The notes: generated from the letters alone by a model not told the origin. A stretch of DNA of 32,864 bases from a virus (IMGVR_UViG_3300007765_000024:1-32864), one strand, 5' to 3'. Shown: positions 1 to 5,645, counted from the stretch's first letter. Program-made: numbers and translations.

Positions 1-126
1 CCTTGTAGCGATTAAACCTACCCCCCTTGTGTGTTGCAGCGTACCACAAAAAATCATCTTGTGGCCTTGAAAACAATCTTGTCGTCTTGTGTTTTAACAG
101 CGTGACACTTGTTGCACAGTGGTTGA
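1..126. repeat. Left copy of imperfect terminal direct repeat
   Basis: The first ~126 bases recur at 32739-32864 with five substitutions and one A-run length difference (six A here, five there). It spans the 3' end of the HNH gene plus about 50 bp beyond its stop. Such end repeats are expected when a circular or terminally redundant phage genome is assembled as a linear contig. The mismatches suggest population variants or low-accuracy contig ends. Confidence 0.85.
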
Positions 127-440
127 AGATTATCAAGCGCGAGCCGTTCGCCGCCTTGTTTGAGCGGCACGATGTGGTCAACCATGTCGGCAAGTTTGTT
201 TTTGCAATGACGACATATCGGCTCTTGCTTGCGAACCAAGCGGGAAACCTTCGCCCACTTCCAGTCGTAGCCTTGTTCGCTCGAGTTGCCAAACTTCTTT
301 CGTCTAATTGCCGCGAGTTCGTTTCTGCGCTTGTCAATTCTTTTTTGCCGAATATCAAAACACTTCTGGCAAAGTTGTGAATCAGTGACAGATTTTTCTT
401 TACAACCGTTGAGGCAATAAGATTTAATTCTGCTTGGCAT
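54..440 (-). CDS. HNH homing-type endonuclease (packaging-associated)
   Basis: A 128-residue HNH nuclease. The C-terminal half has the zinc-clamped HNH core: C76xxC79, D88-H89, N104 and C109xxC112-H113. A second cysteine set (C9, C13, C24, C27) lies at the N-terminus and may form another zinc knuckle. If the genome is circular, the next genes downstream are the ParB/methyltransferase/terminase set. In HK97-like cos phages an HNH protein beside the terminase is needed for cutting the packaging site, so that role is inferred here. The ATG at 440 overlaps the preceding gene by 17 bp. A partial second copy at the right edge of the window carries a TGA in place of C109. Confidence 0.9.
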   Translation of the reverse strand: MPSRIKSYCLNGCKEKSVTDSQLCQKCFDIRQKRIDKRRNELAAIRRKKFGNSSEQGYDWKWAKVSRLVRKQEPICRHCKNKLADMVDHIVPLKQGGERLALDNLQPLCNKCHAVKTQDDKIVFKATR

Positions 441-708
441 CTACGTTGAACACCTCAGCCCCGCCGTGTATTGCTATTACAGAAAATGCGCATCGTGCGC
501 CTTGCCTCCAATAATCTTTTACTTCTTCTGGTAACGCTTGCCAATCGGGAAACGATTCCTGTGATTCGTTTCGTTGCACTGCTGCCGAACCTGCAACTGA
601 TAAGTGGATTCCCCTTGCCACTTCTTCGAGCAGCACGTTTGTCGGCTTTGGGATCAGTGCTTTTGTGTGGTCTACTCGCACTGCACCTTTGTGTTTTTCG
701 GGTTTCAC
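424..708 (-). CDS. Hypothetical protein, 94 aa
   Basis: Unrecognised 94-residue protein. No signal peptide or membrane segment is evident. The C-terminal half contains a W-x-x-L-P-x-E-V-x-x-Y-W-x-x-x-A-x-x-A pattern (residues about 55-75) that resembles a short conserved motif seen in small phage proteins of unknown role. It lies between a 36-residue membrane peptide and the HNH gene and overlaps the latter by 17 bp, so it belongs to the same operon. In a lysis cassette this is where an endolysin might be expected, but no muramidase, amidase or peptidase motif is visible. Confidence 0.65.
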   Translation of the reverse strand: MKPEKHKGAVRVDHTKALIPKPTNVLLEEVARGIHLSVAGSAAVQRNESQESFPDWQALPEEVKDYWRQGARCAFSVIAIHGGAEVFNVDAKQN

Positions 709-721
709 TTTGTACCTGCGT

Positions 722-832
722 TTACTTTCCGAATCTCTTTTTGATAGTTGCCGCGAAGTACACGCCGCCGATGAAGGCGAGCGTACCGATCAAAAGAATA
801 AACCAAGTTGTTCCAAGAATATCTGCAATCAT
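722..832 (-). CDS. Small single-pass membrane peptide, 36 aa (holin-like)
   Basis: A 36-residue ORF shorter than usual ORF-calling cut-offs. Its ATG overlaps the stop of the preceding gene as ATGA, and an AGGAG ribosome-binding site lies 7 nt upstream. It encodes a short N-terminus, one hydrophobic segment (about residues 8-29) and a basic tail ending KKRFGK, so an N-out or N-in single-pass inner-membrane protein is likely. Its position, after a holin-like gene and a candidate lipoprotein, suggests a holin, pinholin or antiholin role. That is inference from context only. Confidence 0.7.
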   Translation of the reverse strand: MIADILGTTWFILLIGTLAFIGGVYFAATIKKRFGK

Positions 833-1317
833 TTTTTGCACTCCTGTTTTTTGAGAATCATTTGTTTAATTGTAACGTACGACCACGCGAGTGACACGAA
901 CCCAGTACCAACAATCGCTGGGATCAGAACCCACGACAAATAATTTGCAATTGCAAAATTAAGAATTACAAGTGCAACACCAATTAGAATCGCGCGCATC
1001 CCGAACGTTCCACGAGTGATCATCAACGCTGCAATTCCTGTAATTGTTGCTATTCCACCAACCCACGAAAGCACAGCAAGTTCTTGGCTCGCGTGTTGTA
1101 CCACTTGCGTTGCTTCATTTATTTGTTGTTGTATTGTCACAGGCGGCTCGAAGATTTTGCTGAAAGATTTACAGCCTGCCGATAACGATAGTAAGAACAG
1201 CGGGAACAAGCCCAGCGATAGCACCGATTGCACCCGCAACAATGCGCGCTTGGCTCGCTTGTACTGCAAGTTGCTTTTCAATGTTTGAAAGTCTTTTTTC
1301 AATTGATTCAAGATCAT
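829..1317 (-). CDS. Candidate membrane lipoprotein with three TM helices
   Basis: From the ATG at 1317 (GGAG nine bases upstream) this gives 162 residues. A Lys/Arg-rich N-terminus is followed by a hydrophobic stretch ending LSLSAGC, a lipobox-like site with lipid-accepting Cys at residue 49 (the -3 residue is Ser, so it is not ideal). A 30-residue polar, Gln-rich stretch follows, then three predicted membrane helices (about 81-100, 107-125, 127-150) and a basic C-terminus. The first ~49 codons overlap the holin-like gene in another frame, much as Rz1 lies within Rz. An N-terminal lipobox plus C-terminal membrane segment is the layout of unimolecular spanins, but three helices and so short a linker are atypical. 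It could instead be a polytopic membrane protein of unknown role. Internal TTG/GTG starts near 1242-1224 are possible. Confidence 0.6.
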   Translation of the reverse strand: MILNQLKKDFQTLKSNLQYKRAKRALLRVQSVLSLGLFPLFLLSLSAGCKSFSKIFEPPVTIQQQINEATQVVQHASQELAVLSWVGGIATITGIAALMITRGTFGMRAILIGVALVILNFAIANYLSWVLIPAIVGTGFVSLAWSYVTIKQMILKKQECKK

Positions 1318-1396
1318 TTTCGATAACTCCAAGGCGATGTAAAACTAGCCGTTTGTGTTCGCCCCATCCGTTTGTGTAGTCTGTTTTGGTGGGCAT
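1169..1396 (-). CDS. Holin-like / XhlA-like protein, 75 aa
   Basis: A 75-residue protein with an amphipathic coiled-coil region (about residues 18-48, with a heptad-like IENDLESIEKRLSNIEKQL) followed by one hydrophobic helix (about 53-73) and a very short basic tail. This matches the architecture of XhlA-type haemolysin/holin accessory proteins, which bind the inner membrane and help lysis. It overlaps the resolvase gene at its 5' end by 52 bp and the candidate lipoprotein at its 3' end by about 149 bp, the latter in a different frame. The assignment rests on architecture, not on clear sequence identity. Confidence 0.65.
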   Translation of the reverse strand: MPTKTDYTNGWGEHKRLVLHRLGVIENDLESIEKRLSNIEKQLAVQASQARIVAGAIGAIAGLVPAVLTIVIGRL

Positions 1397-1746
1397 TCAT
1401 TGTTTCTTTCTTCTCTAGTTATCGTGTCTTGGAGTCCCACCGCTTGGCAGAATGCGCGAAGATCGTCCGCTCGGATCGTGATCAAAAGATCTTGTCTGTT
1501 CTTTTTGTGAATGACATAAGGAATTGAATCGCCGCAATCTGCAACCGCTTGCGCCATAGCCTTTTGTATGTTTAATGATTCAACAAATTTTACTTCGCAA
1601 TGCGTGTTCGGGAATCCGCCGATAACATCCGCATCGCCATTTGCGCCGCAGTATTGCTGGCTTCGTTTTGCTTTGCAGCCAAAGTTTTCTTTCAGCCAGT
1701 TGGCAACGTATCGTTCACCCCGTTTGCCTTTTTGATTGCTGTTCAT
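1345..1746 (-). CDS. PDDEXK nuclease, Holliday-junction-resolvase-like
   Basis: A 133-residue protein whose first ~95 residues fit the PDDEXK fold of archaeal Hjc-like and phage resolvases. Visible elements are KRGERYV with acidic E11, GDADVIGG with D40, the E51-V-K53 pair and a later conserved basic/beta stretch. It probably cleaves branched DNA such as Holliday junctions before packaging. The last ~35 residues are a polar Gln/Thr/Asn tail that overlaps the next gene. ATG at 1746 has AGAGGA nine bases upstream. It overlaps the sigma-like gene by 32 bp, so it is co-transcribed with it. Confidence 0.75.
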   Translation of the reverse strand: MNSNQKGKRGERYVANWLKENFGCKAKRSQQYCGANGDADVIGGFPNTHCEVKFVESLNIQKAMAQAVADCGDSIPYVIHKKNRQDLLITIRADDLRAFCQAVGLQDTITREERNNECPPKQTTQTDGANTNG

Positions 1747-2218
1747 GTCGAAATTCCTCTGCTGCTGCTTTTTGTTCTTTGTAACTCATGCCACGCTTTT
1801 GCAAATCCCTTGCAGTGAAGCCCGCAAGCCTTGCGTTGAGCCAAGCGTTGTTTCTTTTTGGTTCAATTGTTTTCAGTTCGCCAGTGTAGGGTTGTTGTGC
1901 TTTTTCGACAATTGTATCATCAACAACTTCAACACGTTGGTATTTTCGTTTTCCGTTTTCATCGTTGAGATACCTTTCGCCGTTGCACCGTCTGTAACGA
2001 TGTCGAACGTCAAGCCGAAGTGCGTGCCAAAGAAATGTGTTTAGTTTTGCTTTCGCAGGATCGTAACGCCCACGTTCAAGCAGCCCAACAGAAATAAGAA
2101 ATGCTTCATTTCGAAGTTCGTCAACCTCCCAATTGGGGAAAAAACGCTGCATTCGTCTCGCCCAACGAAGTGTTATTTCCGCAACCTCATTGAGATCAAT
2201 GTTTTTGTTTTCGCTCAC
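1715..2218 (-). CDS. Sigma-70-family-like regulator
   Basis: A 167-residue protein resembling a small sigma factor. Residues about 30-75 match region 2: an acidic/aromatic helix (VDELRNEAFLISVGLLERG) followed by RYDPAKAKLNTFLWHALR and a basic RHRYRR stretch. In sigma factors this region binds the -10 element and core polymerase. The C-terminal part is basic and could hold a weak HTH, but no clear region 4 is seen. It begins with GTG at 2218, with no obvious Shine-Dalgarno, just downstream of a terminator and a candidate promoter. It is the first gene after the early block, so a role in switching on lysis and structural genes is a fair inference. Confidence 0.65.
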   Translation of the reverse strand: MSENKNIDLNEVAEITLRWARRMQRFFPNWEVDELRNEAFLISVGLLERGRYDPAKAKLNTFLWHALRLDVRHRYRRCNGERYLNDENGKRKYQRVEVVDDTIVEKAQQPYTGELKTIEPKRNNAWLNARLAGFTARDLQKRGMSYKEQKAAAEEFRHEQQSKRQTG

Positions 2219-2226
2219 TACTTATT

Positions 2227-2255
2227 ATCGTAGATAACTTTGCCGAGTATGACAA
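2227..2255 (-). promoter_or_regulatory. Candidate sigma-70 promoter for the sigma-like/late block
   Basis: On the minus strand, TTGTCA (complement of 2250-2255) and TACGAT (complement of 2227-2232) are separated by exactly 17 bp. They match consensus at 5/6 and 4/6 positions. A start about 7 nt after the -10 would fall at ~2220, leaving almost no leader before the GTG at 2218. Confidence 0.45.
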
Positions 2256-2286
2256 AAAACAACCCCACAACAAGCAGGGTTGTTTT
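2256..2286 (-). terminator. Rho-independent terminator closing the early block
   Basis: A 10-bp perfect stem (AAAACAACCC / GGGTTGTTTT) with an 11-nt loop. On the minus strand the stem runs into TTTTTTGTC. The flanking A and T runs could also let it work on the plus strand. It separates the winged-helix gene from the sigma-like gene. Confidence 0.8.
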
Positions 2287-2288
2287 CT

Positions 2289-2319
2289 ATTGCAGGGAAA
2301 AGAGTTGAGAGCCTGCAAT
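2289..2319. other. Second hairpin between early block and sigma-like gene
   Basis: An 8-bp inverted repeat (ATTGCAGG / CCTGCAAT) with a 15-nt loop just upstream of the terminator on the minus strand. No T-run follows it, so it is more likely an RNA-stabilising or operator element than a terminator. Confidence 0.4.
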
Positions 2320-2337
2320 CAAAAGAGGAGAAAGATT

Positions 2338-2751
2338 TTATTCAACTTGCAAGCCAACCGACACTAATGCTTTGTGCGCGATCTTTTCAATATCTCGCTG
2401 GTTGTTTTCTTTTGCCTTGATTCGTATATGGTTCAACGTTGCAACAAACCTGTGAATTGTTTGTTTTTGTGTTTGCGAAGTAATTGCAAATCCTTGCGCT
2501 GTCGCATCGCCTGCAACCTTGTATTCTTTTATCGTTGAATTTGGTTTGTGTCTTGATTCAATCTGCCAGCCTTTCATTTGTGCCTGTGTGATTGCATTTG
2601 AAACTTGATGTATTGAGATTTCAAGTTCTGTTGCAACGCGTACGCGTGTGGAGTATTTTTCTCCACGCTTGATCAAGTAATCAACAACTGATTGTTGCCG
2701 ATCTGACAACGCTCTTTTTGTCTGTTCGGGAACACCCTTTGTTTTTGTCAT
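2338..2751 (-). CDS. Winged helix-turn-helix protein
   Basis: A 137-residue protein. The ATG at 2751 is chosen because it overlaps the upstream stop as ATGA; a longer frame exists but would run through the neighbour. Residues about 14-65 look like a winged HTH: a helix (DRQQSVVDYLIKRG), then TRVRVATELEISIHQVSNAI as helix-turn-helix, and a wing with Tyr/Lys. The C-terminal half is Gln/Lys-rich and helical. It is the last gene before the early terminator. A DNA-binding regulator or replication accessory protein is likely; the target is unknown. Confidence 0.6.
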   Translation of the reverse strand: MTKTKGVPEQTKRALSDRQQSVVDYLIKRGEKYSTRVRVATELEISIHQVSNAITQAQMKGWQIESRHKPNSTIKEYKVAGDATAQGFAITSQTQKQTIHRFVATLNHIRIKAKENNQRDIEKIAHKALVSVGLQVE

Positions 2752-3254
2752 GCTGCATTTTCTTTCATTGATCTGAGACAATAGACATATCCGCAGAATG
2801 TTTTTGACCACGTTTCTGGTTTTGTTGCATCGTACTTTTTGCGGAACTTGTATTTGTTCATAGCATATTCTGCCCAGCGCGTTCGAGTTTGCGAGTCCCA
2901 CCCTAGCACAGAAACCTGCATTCTGTTTTGATCTGCAATTACAATATCTTCTTCTTCTTTTGAGACCGCCAAACGCTCATTTTGTTTTTTTGCAGCAATG
3001 TCCTGCTCAGTAATTGGCTCGCCTGTGCGCGCCGCTTTTACTTCCCGCAACGCTTCATGAATCCATTTTGGTTTGGGTTCGCTTGACGAGTATTTGCAAT
3101 ACACTTTTTGTATTGCTTCGCGCAACCATTCGGGGTTGACCATCCCGAACACTGCCTTCCACGCTTCGCCTTGTTCGCGTGAGGCTTCCCAGTTTGGATA
3201 AAGCCCGAACAGCGTTTGCTTTGTTTTTTCCCATTCCATTGTTCGATCAATCAT
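2748..3254 (-). CDS. Helicase-loader-like protein (G39P-type, tentative)
   Basis: A 168-residue protein. The N-terminal ~75 residues (WEKTKQTLFGLYPNWEASRE, then W-x-x-x-F and PKPKWIHEALREV) resemble the helical N-domain of phage helicase loaders such as SPP1 G39P, which brings the replicative helicase to the initiator. The rest is charged and helical, with no ATPase motif. No replicative helicase gene survives in the window, so it may recruit a host DnaB. GAAAGGAA lies upstream of ATG 3254; the gene overlaps its upstream neighbour by 8 bp and the winged-helix gene by ATGA. Confidence 0.45.
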   Translation of the reverse strand: MIDRTMEWEKTKQTLFGLYPNWEASREQGEAWKAVFGMVNPEWLREAIQKVYCKYSSSEPKPKWIHEALREVKAARTGEPITEQDIAAKKQNERLAVSKEEEDIVIADQNRMQVSVLGWDSQTRTRWAEYAMNKYKFRKKYDATKPETWSKTFCGYVYCLRSMKENAA

Positions 3255-3456
3255 CGTTTCTTTTTCCTTTCAAAGTTTCGCGTAGCAGCAACCCTGCACG
3301 CAGATTTAATTCAATGAATCTACTGCCAACAAGAAAGTAGTATTCTTCAGTTGTTCCATCTTGTTTATTCTTTGCAAAGTTGTGTTGTCCCTCTGGGACA
3401 TCAACTACCTTCCCGTCAAGCGATCCACCAACAAATTCGCATTCGATACACTTCAT
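3247..3456 (-). CDS. Hypothetical protein, 69 aa
   Basis: Unrecognised 69-residue protein. The N-terminus has CIEC followed by FVGGSLDGKVVDVPEG, a beta-rich GG-x-LDG stretch seen in several small phage proteins without assigned function. The C-terminus is basic. It is coupled to the upstream gene by a 4-bp overlap and to the helicase-loader-like gene by an 8-bp overlap. No membrane segment is present. Confidence 0.6.
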   Translation of the reverse strand: MKCIECEFVGGSLDGKVVDVPEGQHNFAKNKQDGTTEEYYFLVGSRFIELNLRAGLLLRETLKGKRNDD

Positions 3457-3701
3457 TTTTCTGTTATCTCTTTTTTATCGTCTAAGTACTTCACTTCATC
3501 TGCATTGACGAGCGTGTCAATCTGCTCTATTTCTGCAAACGGGTGCAGAGAAATAAAACTTTCTCCATTGTCTGCATCGACAACTTCGAGAATAATATAC
3601 GACTCGGTTAACACCAGCAACTTCGTGCAAGCGTACACGTGAAGCGGCCCACTTTCATCTTTCACGAACACTCGTACCCATTTTCCAACCATCTCATTCA
3701 T
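3453..3701 (-). CDS. Hypothetical protein, 82 aa
   Basis: Unrecognised 82-residue protein. The first ~60 residues alternate hydrophobic and polar positions (VGKWVRVFVKD, SYIILEVVDADNG), suggesting a small beta-barrel or SH3-like fold. The C-terminus is acidic/lysine-rich. Its ATG overlaps the stop of the helicase-DUF551 remnant by 4 bp, and its own stop overlaps the next gene by 4 bp, so it is a coupled member of the early operon. Confidence 0.6.
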   Translation of the reverse strand: MNEMVGKWVRVFVKDESGPLHVYACTKLLVLTESYIILEVVDADNGESFISLHPFAEIEQIDTLVNADEVKYLDDKKEITEK

Positions 3702-3859
3702 TGTTCACTCTCCTTCGGTGATTCGGGCAACGGCATCCAGTGTGTAAACACAACAGTCTTACCTGTACCTGTTGGGAGAATAAGAAGTTGAGATCGGTGT
3801 TTACTCCACCCAGACTCAATAGAATCAACTGCATCCTGTTGGTACGGTCTAAGGTTCAT
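3698..3859 (-). pseudogene. Truncated SF2 helicase N-terminus fused to DUF551 tail
   Basis: A 53-residue chimera. Residues 1-39 are the start of a superfamily-2 DNA helicase: Q-motif-like LRPYQQDAV and Walker A LPTGTGKTVVFT. The sequence then switches to HWMPLPESPKE, the characteristic C-terminus of DUF551 proteins, and stops. Motifs II to VI of the helicase are missing. The switch lies at a 20-bp sequence identical to the end of the DUF551 gene upstream. The ATG at 3859 overlaps the methyltransferase stop as ATGA, so it was once a coupled helicase gene. A larger frame from GTG 3880 is less likely. It is best read as a deletion remnant, though it remains translatable. Confidence 0.8.
3726..3745. 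repeat. 20-bp direct repeat, copy 1 (HWMPLP coding)
   Basis: GGCAACGGCATCCAGTGTGT is identical to 5242-5261. On the minus strand both encode the DUF551 motif T-HWMPLP. The two copies flank the cytosine methyltransferase and the helicase remnant, marking the probable recombination junction. Confidence 0.9.
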
Positions 3860-5184
3860 TTTAATTCTTCCATCAAGCACACAAAGGCTTTCGCCGCAAC
3901 AATAGGTACTACTCCGTTTCCGAGTAGTCGCAGAGAATCCAATCGACAGGAACGCACCACGTTGCCGTCGGCAGTGCCATGAGTTGCGCCACCCAAAGCG
4001 GTGATAATCTCTTCACTTCCAATTGTTCTTGGGGCTTCCCAGATGTGTTGGGATTGTTCGGGGTGTGCTGGGAAGCCGCCACTGAACACGCTAATCGCTT
4101 CTTGTGTGCAAAGCGAATCAAATCCTCTGGGTTCTTCGCTGTGTCCTTGTGATCTCTCGCGGTCGGAGTCGGCCAGTTCTCTACCGCAGTCTTTAGTGGG
4201 TTGCCCGAGTTCTTCCCCCTTGGGTTTCCCTTGTCCGTGCTGCCTCCCCCCGTACTCGCTGTCGGAGTCGGCCAGTTTACAACATCCTCCCGAAGATTCC
4301 TGCAACCTCCCCCCCTTGCAGCATCCGTCAATTCGTTTGGCTTTCTTATCTGATCGCCGCGTGTCGAATCCGTCACTTGTGGTGTTGCCCAAGTCTTTGT
4401 TTGTCGAACAGCGACACCCAGACTCTTCCCCGGTTTTCCTTTCGCTCTCCCATCTTCGTAATCCTTCACCCTCTTGTTGTAATTCTCTATTGGTTCGTCG
4501 TGATTTCCCCGATCTGCATGAATCCCTGTTGGCGTTGGCCAGTTCGTCTGAACAACATCTGTCAATGTGTCCCCCACAACACTCTTCCAGTGTGGCTTGG
4601 CTGCTGTCGATCTTCGGCTGCCCTTCGCATCGCTTGCTGTCGGAGTTGGACACCGCAAGGATGAACACTCGCTTCCTTTGATGAGGCGCGCCGCATTCCT
4701 CCGCACTGAATATGCTTGCCGTTGCTCTGTAACCCAACGCCTCCAATCTTTCCAAGACATGCTTGAGAACACTGGTGCTTTCTTCTCCTCCGAGCTTTGA
4801 GGAAATAATCCCTTCGACATTTTCGAGGAAGATGATTCTAGGTTTACACTCCATGATAATTCGTTCGATGTCTGGGAACAAATGTCTTGGATCATCTGTA
4901 CTTTTTTGTTGCCCTGCATGGGAAAATGGCTGGCACGGAAATCCGCCAGTGATGATGTCCACGAGTCCACAAAATGGTCGTGCATCGAAGGTTTTAAGGT
5001 TCGTCCACAAAGGTGCTTCATCCAGTTGTTTGCTTTCCATCTTCTCAACCAAGTTCCCCGCAGCGAAGGCTTCGATCTCCACATAAGCGATTGTTCGCAC
5101 TGTTGGGAGAACGCTTCTGAGTCCAAGGTCGATGCCTCCGTATCCCGAACATAAACTGAGGTGATTGATTTTGGTAGTATCCAC
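3856..5184 (-). CDS. dcm: DNA cytosine-C5 methyltransferase
   Basis: A 442-residue C5 methyltransferase starting at GTG 5184. Motif I is LSLCSGYGGIDLGL (~9-22), motif IV GGFPCQPFS with catalytic C84, motif VI E121-N-V, motif VIII Q169-R-K-R-V, and motif X LLGNGVVP near the C-terminus. It would methylate cytosine in phage DNA, probably to evade host restriction. Between motifs VIII and X (about 180-385) the sequence is low-complexity, rich in Cys, Ser, Arg, Gly and Asp, with repeated LADSDS/LANANR units. This is the region where a second frame appears to be constrained. The stop overlaps the helicase remnant as ATGA. The gene lies between two 20-bp direct repeats. Confidence 0.92.
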   Translation of the reverse strand: MDTTKINHLSLCSGYGGIDLGLRSVLPTVRTIAYVEIEAFAAGNLVEKMESKQLDEAPLWTNLKTFDARPFCGLVDIITGGFPCQPFSHAGQQKSTDDPRHLFPDIERIIMECKPRIIFLENVEGIISSKLGGEESTSVLKHVLERLEALGYRATASIFSAEECGAPHQRKRVFILAVSNSDSKRCEGQPKIDSSQATLEECCGGHIDRCCSDELANANRDSCRSGKSRRTNRELQQEGEGLRRWESERKTGEESGCRCSTNKDLGNTTSDGFDTRRSDKKAKRIDGCCKGGRLQESSGGCCKLADSDSEYGGRQHGQGKPKGEELGQPTKDCGRELADSDRERSQGHSEEPRGFDSLCTQEAISVFSGGFPAHPEQSQHIWEAPRTIGSEEIITALGGATHGTADGNVVRSCRLDSLRLLGNGVVPIVAAKAFVCLMEELK

Positions 5185-5186
5185 AT
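3909..5186 (-). CDS. Overprinted second-frame protein with WPTPT repeats
   Basis: A 425-residue frame that starts with ATG 5186, two bases before the GTG of the methyltransferase, shares its AAGGA ribosome-binding site, and stays open almost to the methyltransferase's end. Its C-terminal half has repeated PTPT motifs (RCPTPTASD, NWPTPTGIH, NWPTPTAST, NWPTPTARD, plus WATPQVTD), a YNKRVKDYE...KGKPGKSLG stretch, and ends RLSPLWVAQLMALP. I recall this pattern from phage and environmental methyltransferase-associated proteins. Within the four PTPT motifs every codon difference is synonymous in this frame but mostly changes the residue in the methyltransferase frame. The N-terminal half (Ser/Trp-rich) looks less conserved. 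Role unknown; perhaps a target-recognition partner. Confidence 0.65.
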   Translation of the reverse strand: MWILPKSITSVYVRDTEASTLDSEAFSQQCEQSLMWRSKPSLRGTWLRRWKANNWMKHLCGRTLKPSMHDHFVDSWTSSLADFRASHFPMQGNKKVQMIQDICSQTSNELSWSVNLESSSSKMSKGLFPQSSEEKKAPVFSSMSWKDWRRWVTEQRQAYSVRRNAARLIKGSECSSLRCPTPTASDAKGSRRSTAAKPHWKSVVGDTLTDVVQTNWPTPTGIHADRGNHDEPIENYNKRVKDYEDGRAKGKPGKSLGVAVRQTKTWATPQVTDSTRGDQIRKPNELTDAARGGGCRNLREDVVNWPTPTASTGGGSTDKGNPRGKNSGNPLKTAVENWPTPTARDHKDTAKNPEDLIRFAHKKRLACSVAASQHTPNNPNTSGKPQEQLEVKRLSPLWVAQLMALPTATWCVPVDWILCDYSETE

Positions 5187-5204
5187 TTCTATTCCTTTTT
5201 TTTT

Positions 5205-5588
5205 TTACTCATCATTTACCTCCTCATCAACTGGTGGGGTTGGCAACGGCATCCAGTGTGTTACATTATCAAATCCATCGCCTTTGCCAAAAGTCATATC
5301 TGATAAATAAAAACCAGAAACTTCATGATACTGTTCACCGCTGCGTTCTGCCCGTATCACAAGATATACATTGCTCGCATCTGGCAACCGCTCGTCAACG
5401 CTTATCCATTTTGTTTTCCTGTTGTCTGCCAACTCTTGCAACACTTTGTCCGTGTACTTCACAAGTTCGCTATTGTCGTATGTCATGCGAAACGTTTTAC
5501 CGATTGCATCGTCTTCACTGATTAGCCTCGCCTCTTTTCCGCATTGATTGCATATTGTTTTTTCGCCATTCATTTTCTTGCCTTTCAT
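5205..5588 (-). CDS. DUF551-domain protein
   Basis: A 127-residue protein. The N-terminus carries CNQCGKEA, a possible zinc knuckle. The C-terminal ~65 residues form a DUF551 domain beginning KWISVDERLPD and ending VTHWMPLPTPP. The function of DUF551 is unknown; it is common in phage early regions. Start choice is open between ATG 5588 (AAGGA six bases upstream, within a hairpin) and ATG 5573 (GAAAGG eight bases upstream, the phage's usual site). Its final motif shares a 20-bp identical sequence with the helicase remnant downstream. Confidence 0.8.
   Translation of the reverse strand: MKGKKMNGEKTICNQCGKEARLISEDDAIGKTFRMTYDNSELVKYTDKVLQELADNRKTKWISVDERLPDASNVYLVIRAERSGEQYHEVSGFYLSDMTFGKGDGFDNVTHWMPLPTPPVDEEVNDE
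5242..5261. repeat. 20-bp direct repeat, copy 2 (HWMPLP coding)
   Basis: Identical to 3726-3745; this copy lies in its natural place at the 3' end of the intact DUF551 gene. Confidence 0.9.
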
Positions 5589-5590
5589 TT

Positions 5591-5609
5591 TATCCTTGTG
5601 ACAAGGATA
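5591..5609 (-). promoter_or_regulatory. Hairpin enclosing the DUF551 ribosome-binding site
   Basis: TATCCTTG-TGA-CAAGGATA is an 8-bp perfect inverted repeat. On the minus strand its second arm contains the AAGGA preceding ATG 5588, so folding would hide that site and could favour the ATG at 5573. Confidence 0.5.
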
Positions 5610-5626
5610 CTTTTTGTTCTATTCGT

Positions 5627-5645
5627 CCTTCTCAAAAGGAGAAGG
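5627..5645. other. Small intergenic hairpin
   Basis: A 7-bp inverted repeat (CCTTCTC / GAGAAGG) with a 5-nt loop, in the 68-bp gap before the DUF551 gene. No T-run follows on the minus strand, so it is not a typical terminator. Confidence 0.4.

Noticed and set aside
2748-2901. Upstream extension of the winged-helix gene to 2901
   Set aside because: It would lie wholly within the preceding gene in another frame; the ATG at 2751 has ATGA coupling.
4001-4681. Plus-strand ORF of 226 codons opposite the methyltransferase
   Set aside because: Ser/Pro/Leu/Cys-rich composition typical of an antisense shadow; no ribosome-binding site and no motif.
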